A stretch of DNA of 7,199 nt from Flavobacterium sp. (GTDB taxonomy: Bacteria; Bacteroidota; Bacteroidia; Flavobacteriales; Flavobacteriaceae), in assembly GCA_024709705.1 (NCBI GenBank), contig JANJWE010000264.1:1-7199 (forward strand), read 5' to 3'. The first letter of the stretch is position 1, and each line of letters starts with the position of its first letter. The notes under the pieces were generated by a model. It was not told the DNA's origin. It was given only the letters and a program-made list of their open reading frames with translations, and did not search any database. A program made the translations under genes and the position numbers. This document shows, piece after piece, positions 1 to 5,041 of the stretch.

Positions 1-1026
1 CCCTTCTTTTGTTTGGTATTGGTTTTCATTTTCGGGATTATTCGTTTCCAAAAACAAATCCATGTCATCGTTTTCAAACATCGTCAAACCATACGCATAG
101 TCACGATTGTGACCCAAAAGTGGAAACGGAGTTCCGGCCAAATAATAGCCGTACATTTCATAATCAGGTGTCACGATGTGAGCTTCATACCAAGTGCAAG
201 GTTGCGAAAAACCGATATGCGGATCATTCGCGAAAAGTACTTTTCCACTTTTGGTTTTTTGTGGACCAACTACCCAGCTGTTACTTCCTATGAAAGGTGG
301 AACAGGAGAATTTTCCAATAAGGAAGCAACTGATTTTGAAATCTCTGAATACGCTTCCGATTTTCCTTTGAAGCTTTTTAATTTTGTATGAGCTAAAGAA
401 CCATCTATTCCAAAATCTTTCAGGTAATCCATTCCCAATTCATCCCGAATATCGGTCAATAATGGATCCGTTTTTTGAGCCATCGCAAAGCTGAATGCCA
501 TATATCCAAAAATATTATACACGTCTTTGATAGTGAATTTTTCTTTTGGAACACCGACTAATTGAAACTCGATTGGCGTAGGCCCTTCATCTAAAAACTG
601 ATTGATTCCATCAAGATAGGCTAAGGTCAATTGATAACTTTCACTGTTTTTATCCAATTGAGCAATGGCTTTTTCGGAATCTTCGTCAATCCCTAAACCA
701 GAGAAAAACTTGTCGTTTTTAAGCATTACCGAACCGAAAATTTCGGACAATCTTCCCGGAGCAATGCGACGCATGAGCTCCATTTGCCACAAGCGGTCTT
801 GAGCATGCACATAACCTAAAGTGGTCATTGCATCTTTTTGAGATTGAGCGTAAATATGCGGAATTCCGTATTCATCAAAATAAACAGTGGTTTCTTTTTG
901 GATGGAATTTAAGGCAATTTCACCATCGTATTTTGGGGTTAAAAAGTAGGCATAACTTCCAACACCTATAGCCAAAATTACAAAAAGGATAAAAATGATG
1001 ACTACAATTTTTTTCAGAATTCGCAT
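1..1026 (-). CDS. Penicillin acylase family Ntn hydrolase, partial (C-terminal part beyond the left edge)
   Basis: The frame is open from ATG at 1026-1024 to the window edge without a stop (342 codons), so this is the N-terminal part only. Residues 6-28 form one hydrophobic segment after a short basic start, a signal anchor or signal peptide, implying action outside the inner membrane. Residues 48-98 look like the alpha-subunit start of penicillin acylases (EYGIPHI at 52-58, GYVHAQDRLWQMEL at 71-84, GRLSEIFG at 91-98). The self-cleavage site is visible: G247-S248 in GSNSWVVG, where Ser248 would become the N-terminal nucleophile of the beta subunit, followed by FANDPHIGF (265-273) and GTPFPLLGHN (298-307). 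Family members are usually 700-800 residues, so about half is missing, including the oxyanion Asn region. Substrates in this family are amides such as beta-lactams or acyl-homoserine lactones; the actual one is unknown. It follows a probable terminator and is likely transcribed separately. Confidence 0.93.
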   Translation of the reverse strand, partial: MRILKKIVVIIFILFVILAIGVGSYAYFLTPKYDGEIALNSIQKETTVYFDEYGIPHIYAQSQKDAMTTLGYVHAQDRLWQMELMRRIAPGRLSEIFGSVMLKNDKFFSGLGIDEDSEKAIAQLDKNSESYQLTLAYLDGINQFLDEGPTPIEFQLVGVPKEKFTIKDVYNIFGYMAFSFAMAQKTDPLLTDIRDELGMDYLKDFGIDGSLAHTKLKSFKGKSEAYSEISKSVASLLENSPVPPFIGSNSWVVGPQKTKSGKVLFANDPHIGFSQPCTWYEAHIVTPDYEMYGYYLAGTPFPLLGHNRDYAYGLTMFENDDMDLFLETNNPENENQYQTKEG

Positions 1027-1052
1027 GGGAAAGAATTTTGATTTAAAGTTAC

Positions 1053-1118
1053 AAAAAAACCATTAAGAAATTAAGATTCATTAAGCTTTGATGCTCAATT
1101 TCACAACTTCTTAATGGT
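1053..1118 (-). terminator. Probable Rho-independent terminator after the ureohydrolase gene
   Basis: A perfect 11-bp inverted repeat has arms at 1059-1069 and 1108-1118 (ACCATTAAGAA and its complement). Adding two G-U and two A-U pairs extends the stem to 15 bp (inner limits 1073 and 1104). Read on the minus strand, the 3' arm is followed directly by a run of seven T (1059-1053, the first being the last arm base). It lies 18 nt after the ureohydrolase stop. The loop is about 30 nt and the stem is AT-rich, so termination may be weak. The plus-strand side has no T-run directly after the stem. Confidence 0.5.
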
Positions 1119-1135
1119 ATAAAGTTTAAAAAATA

Positions 1136-2224
1136 CTATTTACGTGGAAAGCTGATTTTCTCTCCTACATTCATTTTATTGTTTTTGGCTAAAACGCCAC
1201 ACATGTGAAACAACATGCGAGAACCAACGTTTCCGTCCCAGTCGTCATTTTCTCCGGGAGCGACTTCAACTAAATCAAATCCAATGATTTCTTTGTCTGT
1301 TTCAGCTAAACGACTTAACAAATAAGCGGCTTGTTCAAAGGAAAACCCGCCCGGAACCGGAGTTCCAGTGTTGGGACAATACCAAGGATACATTCCGTCA
1401 ATATCAAAACTTATGCAGACTTTTTGAGGTAAAGCCGCGATAATGTCATCGCATTGTTGTTGCCATGTTTTCCCTTCAAAGGTTTCTTTTTTCAAATCGG
1501 AATCGGTGTGGATAACTACTCGCCCATTTTCTTTTTTTACCACCTCCACTTCTTGTTCGCAGAAATCGCGAATACCCACTTGCACAATTTTTGAAATATG
1601 CGGAATTTGTAACGCATTATACATAATTGAAGCATGCGAATAGGTGAAACCTTCGTAAGCAATTCGCAAATCCATGTGGGCATCTAAATGAAGAATTCCG
1701 AAATTATCGTGTTTTTCGGCTAAGGCTTGGTAATAGCCAAGTGGTGTACTGTGATCTCCACCCAACAAAACTACTTTTTTACCCTGATTCAACCAATGTA
1801 ATGTTTTTTCACGAACAGCTTCTACCATATCGGAACAGGCGTAATTAATCTTATCCAAGTTTTTTTGCAAACCGGGATGGTGTTCAATTACCGAACCACT
1901 TTCGAGAGCTTCAATGATAGGTGCCGCTTTCTTTTTGTATTTTTTTGAGTTCTTTTTAACGCCTTTTGGTGATTCGTCTAAAAAGATGCCTAATTTCCAC
2001 AATTCCGGAAATTCTTGGTGGTTTAAATCTACTTGAAAAGAAGCGTCTAAAATGGCTTCCGGTCCTTTTGATGCACCGGAACCATAACTTACGGTAACTT
2101 CCCATGGCACAGGGATTACAATAATTTCACTGTCTTCAATGGAAAACGGTAAGCCGAAAATAGTAGCATCGGCCAAACCGGGTTGGCTGGGGTCGAAGGT
2201 TTTGAGTATTTCTTGTTTTGTCAT
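1136..2224 (-). CDS. Arginase/agmatinase-family ureohydrolase, substrate uncertain
   Basis: A 362-residue cytosolic hydrolase of the arginase fold, which cleaves guanidino or formimino C-N bonds using two metal ions. All six expected metal ligands are present: His158 (GGDHS, 155-159), Asp181, His183 and Asp185 (DAHMD), and Asp274 and Asp276 (SFDID). The TGTPVPGG block (286-293) and Glu320 (DLVE) also fit. Two things are odd. The family's DP after the last ligand pair is YP here (Tyr279), and the usual His-Gly substrate loop reads SHAS (196-199). The N-terminus has about 40 residues before PVPWEVTVSY (38-47), and residues 86-100 form a Lys-rich insert. From memory, EGFTYSHAS and PWEVTVSYGSG resemble the group containing the cyanobacterial nickel guanidine hydrolase more than classic agmatinase; this is inference. 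It starts 35 nt after kynU and is probably cotranscribed with it. Agmatinase or formimidoylglutamase remain possible. Confidence 0.9.
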   Translation of the reverse strand: MTKQEILKTFDPSQPGLADATIFGLPFSIEDSEIIVIPVPWEVTVSYGSGASKGPEAILDASFQVDLNHQEFPELWKLGIFLDESPKGVKKNSKKYKKKAAPIIEALESGSVIEHHPGLQKNLDKINYACSDMVEAVREKTLHWLNQGKKVVLLGGDHSTPLGYYQALAEKHDNFGILHLDAHMDLRIAYEGFTYSHASIMYNALQIPHISKIVQVGIRDFCEQEVEVVKKENGRVVIHTDSDLKKETFEGKTWQQQCDDIIAALPQKVCISFDIDGMYPWYCPNTGTPVPGGFSFEQAAYLLSRLAETDKEIIGFDLVEVAPGENDDWDGNVGSRMLFHMCGVLAKNNKMNVGEKISFPRK

Positions 2225-2227
2225 TTT

Positions 2228-2267
2228 TTGAGGTGCTAAGGTTCTGAGGTACTGAGTTGCTAAGGTT
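2228..2267. repeat. Octamer tandem repeat, five units, filling the kynU-ureohydrolase spacer
   Basis: Five consecutive 8-bp units share a YTRAG core: TTGAGGTG, CTAAGGTT, CTGAGGTA, CTGAGTTG and CTAAGGTT, the first and last being the most and least exterior on the plus strand. The tract covers nearly the whole spacer between the two genes. Its last unit overlaps the kynU stop codon (plus-strand CTA at 2260-2262, read TAG on the minus strand) and the final KynU codons. It has the same period and core as the tract at 4977-5016. Confidence 0.75.
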
Positions 2268-3540
2268 TTGAAATTCCTGCTTTTAAAATTTGTCCAAATT
2301 CATACATGTCTTCAAAAGAGCAGTAGAATGGTGCGGGTGCTAAACGGATAACGTTGGGTTCTCGCCAATCGGTGATGACGCCGTTTTTCATTAAATATTC
2401 GAATAAAGAGCGACCTTGACCATGCAAATAAACCGATAATTGACAAGCTCGTTCTTCTTGATTTTGAGGTGTAATGATTTCAAATTCGGTTCCGTCGATT
2501 TCTTTATCAATTTCGTGGAGGATGAATTCTAAATAAGCCGTTAGGAAATTCCTTTTTTGAATTAATTTTTTCATGCCCACTTCGGCAAACATTTCAACCG
2601 AAGCTAGATAAGGAGCGAGAGATAAAATGGGTAAATTACTGATTTGCCAACCATCGGCTCCGTTAACCGGATCAAAATCGGGTTCCATTTTGAAACGACG
2701 CTCTTTATTGTGTCCCCACCAACCGGCAAAACGAGGCAAATCGTTGTCGTGGTGATGTCTTTCGTGAACAAAACACCCGGAAGCATTACCCGGTCCGGAA
2801 TTCATGTATTTGTAACTGCACCAACAGGCGAAATCTACGTCCCAATCGTGGAGTTCGAGTTCGATATTTCCAGCTGCATGAGCCAAATCCCAACCTACGT
2901 AAGCCCCGGTTTTATGACCGGCTTCTGTAATAGATTTGATGTCAAACACTTGTCCGGTATAATAGTTTACACCACCAATTAAAACTAATGCCAACTCCTC
3001 GCCTACTTCTTCGATTTTGGCAATGATATCTTCATGGTGAATGTTGTGTTCTCCTTCTCTACGTTTGATTTCAACGATGGCTTCTTTGGGGTCGTACCCA
3101 TGAAATTTCACTTGACTTTGAAACATGTATTGGTCGGAAGGAAAGGCTTTTTCTTCGCAGATGATTTTGTATTTTTTGGGTGTAGGTCGATAAAAAGAAA
3201 CCATCATCAAGTGAAGGTTTACCGTTAAGGTATTCATCACTGTAATTTCGGAGGGTTTTGCTCCCACGATTCCGCTTAATGGAATGGCAAAACGTTCGTG
3301 ATAATCCCACCAAGGTTTGTCGGCATAAAAATGACCTTCAACTGCTAATTTTGCCCAATCGTTCATTACTTCATCCACATAAGCTTGGGTACGTTTGGGT
3401 TGTAACCCGAGTGAATTTCCGGTGAAATATATCACGTTTTTACCATTTATACTGGGAAAAAGAAATTCATCACGGTAGTTAAAAAGTTCGTCTTGTGCGT
3501 CTAATTGTTGAGCAAATTCGCGTGTATTTTGAAAATTCAT
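2260..3540 (-). CDS. kynU: Kynureninase
   Basis: A PLP enzyme of 426 residues, a normal length, that hydrolyses L-kynurenine (or 3-hydroxykynurenine) to anthranilate (or 3-hydroxyanthranilate) plus L-alanine in tryptophan breakdown. The Schiff-base lysine is Lys244 in CSYKYMNSGPG (241-251). Asp218 in GWDLAHAAGN (216-225) should hold the pyridine nitrogen, and AFPSD (132-136) is the phosphate and ring contact region. GNSLGL (41-46), the GWWGH loop (273-277), WQISN (298-302) and VIRLAPAP (397-404) are the other expected landmarks, including substrate-binding residues near 302 and 399. The protein ends in ISKP, and its TAG stop lies inside an octamer repeat. A candidate promoter lies about 20 nt upstream of the ATG. 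No other kynurenine-pathway genes (tryptophan dioxygenase, formamidase, monooxygenase) are in the window, so whether it serves catabolism or NAD synthesis cannot be told. Confidence 0.97.
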   Translation of the reverse strand: MNFQNTREFAQQLDAQDELFNYRDEFLFPSINGKNVIYFTGNSLGLQPKRTQAYVDEVMNDWAKLAVEGHFYADKPWWDYHERFAIPLSGIVGAKPSEITVMNTLTVNLHLMMVSFYRPTPKKYKIICEEKAFPSDQYMFQSQVKFHGYDPKEAIVEIKRREGEHNIHHEDIIAKIEEVGEELALVLIGGVNYYTGQVFDIKSITEAGHKTGAYVGWDLAHAAGNIELELHDWDVDFACWCSYKYMNSGPGNASGCFVHERHHHDNDLPRFAGWWGHNKERRFKMEPDFDPVNGADGWQISNLPILSLAPYLASVEMFAEVGMKKLIQKRNFLTAYLEFILHEIDKEIDGTEFEIITPQNQEERACQLSVYLHGQGRSLFEYLMKNGVITDWREPNVIRLAPAPFYCSFEDMYEFGQILKAGISKP

Positions 3541-3560
3541 GAAGTTGATTGTTTGTGTGG

Positions 3561-3589
3561 TAAAGGTAGTAATTTTTTAGTATTTTGAA
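3561..3589 (-). promoter_or_regulatory. Candidate kynU promoter, near-consensus
   Basis: On the minus strand TTC (plus 3587-3589) lies 18 nt before TACCTTTA (plus 3561-3568). Each element has one mismatch to the flavobacterial TTG / TANNTTTG pattern. The -7 element would end about 20 nt before the kynU ATG, a usual leader length in this group. Confidence 0.35.
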
Positions 3590-3639
3590 ATTGAACCTGT
3601 TTTGATAAACTTTTGAATTGAAAACTTAATGTAGCACAG

Positions 3640-3748
3640 ATTGCGTGAGGGATAGAGCCTTTGTTTGAGCTCTTTTTATTTCAGCCCGGCGGGATGAAAT
3701 AAAAAAGCGAGTGGCGACAGCCCGTTCGCCTTTTCGGCGGAACACGCC
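3640..3748. repeat. GC-rich hairpin cluster between queA and kynU, possible dispersed palindromic element or structured RNA
   Basis: This stretch is much richer in GC than the surrounding spacer and holds consecutive inverted repeats. The first has AGAGC/GCTCT arms (3654-3658, 3669-3673). The second is a perfect 11-bp pair (3673-3683 with 3695-3705), whose 11-nt loop can form three more C-G pairs (3685-3687 with 3691-3693). The third has GGCGA/TCGCC arms (3713-3717, 3726-3730). The last competes with a CGCC/GGCG pair (3727-3730, 3736-3739). None is followed by a T-run, so they are not ordinary terminators. No coding frame is evident. I have a memory-level impression that similar sequence recurs in flavobacterial spacers, which I cannot confirm here. 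Confidence 0.5.
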
Positions 3749-3750
3749 TA

Positions 3751-3783
3751 AAAAAAATCCCAACCGGAAAAGATTGGGATTTT
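3751..3783 (-). terminator. Rho-independent terminator of queA
   Basis: A perfect 10-bp inverted repeat, AAAATCCCAA (3754-3763) and its complement (3774-3783), encloses a 10-nt loop. On the minus strand the 3' arm runs into seven consecutive T (3757-3751). It begins 28 nt after the queA stop codon, the expected position. The plus-strand side ends in four T and then mixed sequence, so weak function in the other direction is possible. Confidence 0.85.
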
Positions 3784-3811
3784 GTATTTGTAAAACTGAA
3801 ATAAAATCAGA

Positions 3812-4861
3812 TTAAATAATCAACATGGCGTCACCATACGAGTAGAATCGGTATTTTTCTTTAATCGCTTCTTCGTAAGCTTTTTTCATTAAATCGTGAC
3901 CACAGAAAGCCGAAATCATCATCAAAAGCGTTGATTTTGGGGTGTGGAAATTGGTCACCATACAATTGGCAATGCTAAAGTCGTATGGCGGGTAGATGAA
4001 CTTGTTTGTCCAACCTTCGTAAGGATTCAATGTTCTGGCAGATGAAACCGAACTTTCGATGGCTCTCATGGAAGTAGTTCCGATACAGCAAACTCGTTTT
4101 TTATTGGCAATCGCATTGTTTACCACATCGCAAGCTTGTTGGGTGATAATCAACTCTTCGGAATCCATTTTGTGTTTGGATAAATCTTCTACTTCAACCG
4201 GATTAAATGTTCCTAAACCAACATGTAGGGTTACCTCGGCAAAGTCAATTCCTTTGATTTCGAGACGTTTCATTAAATGTTTAGAGAAATGCAAACCGGC
4301 TGTTGGAGCGGCTACAGCACCTTCTACTTTGGCATAAATGGTTTGGTAGCGTTCTTCATCTTCGGGAGTAACTTCTCTGTTGATGTATTTTGGGATTGGG
4401 GTTTCACCCAACTCGGTCAATTTATTTCTGAACTCATCGTATGAACCATCGTATAAAAAGCGAAGTGTTCTACCGCGAGAGGTAGTGTTGTCGATAACCT
4501 CAGCTACTAATGAATCATCGTCTCCAAAGTACAATTTGTTTCCTATACGGATTTTTCTCGCAGGATCAACCAAAACATCCCAAAGGCGTTGCTCTGCATT
4601 GAGTTCACGCAATAAGAATACTTCGATTCTGGCTCCGGTTTTTTCTTTGTTTCCGTACAAACGAGCGGGAAAAACTTTGGTATTGTTCATAATCATCACA
4701 TCGCCATCATCAAAATAATCGATGATGTCTTTGAACAATTTGTGTTCAATTGTTTTTTTGGCTCTGTTCACCACCATTAAACGAGATTCGTCACGGTTTT
4801 CTGCTGGAAATTCTGCCAATAATTCGGCAGGTAAATTGAAGTTAAAATGAGATAATTTCAT
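3812..4861 (-). CDS. queA: S-adenosylmethionine:tRNA ribosyltransferase-isomerase
   Basis: QueA transfers and isomerises the ribosyl part of SAM onto preQ1 (7-aminomethyl-7-deazaguanine) in the anticodon wobble position of tRNAs for Tyr, His, Asn and Asp, giving epoxyqueuosine. The protein is 349 residues, normal for the family and complete at both ends. Signatures in order are [19 protein letters not shown] (10-28), [12 protein letters not shown] (59-70), ARKIRIG (101-107), YQTIYA (172-177), [12 protein letters not shown] (181-192), [12 protein letters not shown] (211-222), [10 protein letters not shown] (261-270), [11 protein letters not shown] (303-313) and the C-terminal [12 protein letters not shown] (337-348). 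The gene has its own promoter at 4922-4953 and a strong terminator. The last 35 nt of its leader are heptamer repeats that run to the start codon. It lies downstream of aroA on the same strand but is probably mainly transcribed alone. Confidence 0.98.
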   Translation of the reverse strand: MKLSHFNFNLPAELLAEFPAENRDESRLMVVNRAKKTIEHKLFKDIIDYFDDGDVMIMNNTKVFPARLYGNKEKTGARIEVFLLRELNAEQRLWDVLVDPARKIRIGNKLYFGDDDSLVAEVIDNTTSRGRTLRFLYDGSYDEFRNKLTELGETPIPKYINREVTPEDEERYQTIYAKVEGAVAAPTAGLHFSKHLMKRLEIKGIDFAEVTLHVGLGTFNPVEVEDLSKHKMDSEELIITQQACDVVNNAIANKKRVCCIGTTSMRAIESSVSSARTLNPYEGWTNKFIYPPYDFSIANCMVTNFHTPKSTLLMMISAFCGHDLMKKAYEEAIKEKYRFYSYGDAMLII

Positions 4862-4896
4862 ATATAGTGATTAGTGAATAGTAATTAGTGAATAGT
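4862..4896. repeat. Heptamer tandem repeat in the queA leader, five units
   Basis: Five back-to-back 7-bp units ending in AGT on the plus strand (GATTAGT, GAATAGT and variants) end exactly next to the queA start codon. On the transcript they read as ACTATTC-type units. A nearby TAGTGAA (minus strand) can pair with TTCACTA inside the tract as a 7-bp hairpin with a 4-nt loop (ACTA). The A/T-rich, weakly structured tract takes the place where a ribosome would bind. The unit core matches tracts at 5630-5664 and 6234-6268 inside aroA. Confidence 0.8.
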
Positions 4897-4921
4897 TTCA
4901 CTAGTTCTAAAATTCCGTTGG

Positions 4922-4953
4922 CAAATATACGATTGCGAAATAGGGGTTGTCAA
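4922..4953 (-). promoter_or_regulatory. queA promoter, flavobacterial type
   Basis: On the minus strand TTG (plus 4951-4953) is followed after 21 nt by TATATTTG (plus 4922-4929). Both elements match the flavobacterial consensus and the spacing is within the range reported for it. The leader would be roughly 55 nt and contains the heptamer tract. Confidence 0.65.
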
Positions 4954-4976
4954 GTGTTTTGAGGTTTATTTTTTTA

Positions 4977-5016
4977 ATAAGTGGCTGAGTCGCTGAGTTT
5001 CTGAGTTTCTGAGTTT
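4977..5016. repeat. Octamer tandem repeat, five units, between aroA and queA
   Basis: Five 8-bp units with a CTGAG core: a diverged ATAAGTGG, then CTGAGTCG and three identical CTGAGTTT. It lies 26 nt after the aroA stop (minus-strand direction) and upstream of the queA promoter. No T-run or stem makes it a terminator. Period, unit count and core match the tract at 2228-2267. Confidence 0.8.
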
Positions 5017-5041
5017 AATTTTTTGTGAAAATTTGGTTTTA

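Noticed and set aside
9..391. Plus-strand open frames near the left edge
   Set aside because: They lie opposite the penicillin acylase frame, which is open for 342 codons and matches the family along its length; the plus-strand peptides resemble nothing.
1044..1051. TAACTTTA as the -7 element of a penicillin acylase promoter
   Set aside because: It differs from TANNTTTG at the last base and no TTG lies 17-23 nt upstream on the minus strand, so support is too weak to annotate.
1059..1118. 11-bp inverted repeat as ends of a tiny mobile element
   Set aside because: The interior is only 38 nt, there is no target-site duplication visible, and the T-run after the 3' arm fits a terminator better.
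2644..2982. 112-residue plus-strand frame opposite kynU
   Set aside because: It is antisense to the PLP-lysine and Asp regions of kynureninase, whose conservation explains the open frame.
4380..4718. 112-residue plus-strand frame opposite queA
   Set aside because: Antisense to conserved QueA sequence, with no family resemblance or promoter.
4862..4921. preQ1 riboswitch in the queA leader
   Set aside because: The leader is mostly heptamer repeats and shows no C-rich loop or A-rich tail arrangement of a preQ1 aptamer.
4862..5016. Short repeats considered as a CRISPR array
   Set aside because: Units are 7-8 bp and contiguous, without spacers of unique sequence, and no cas genes are nearby.
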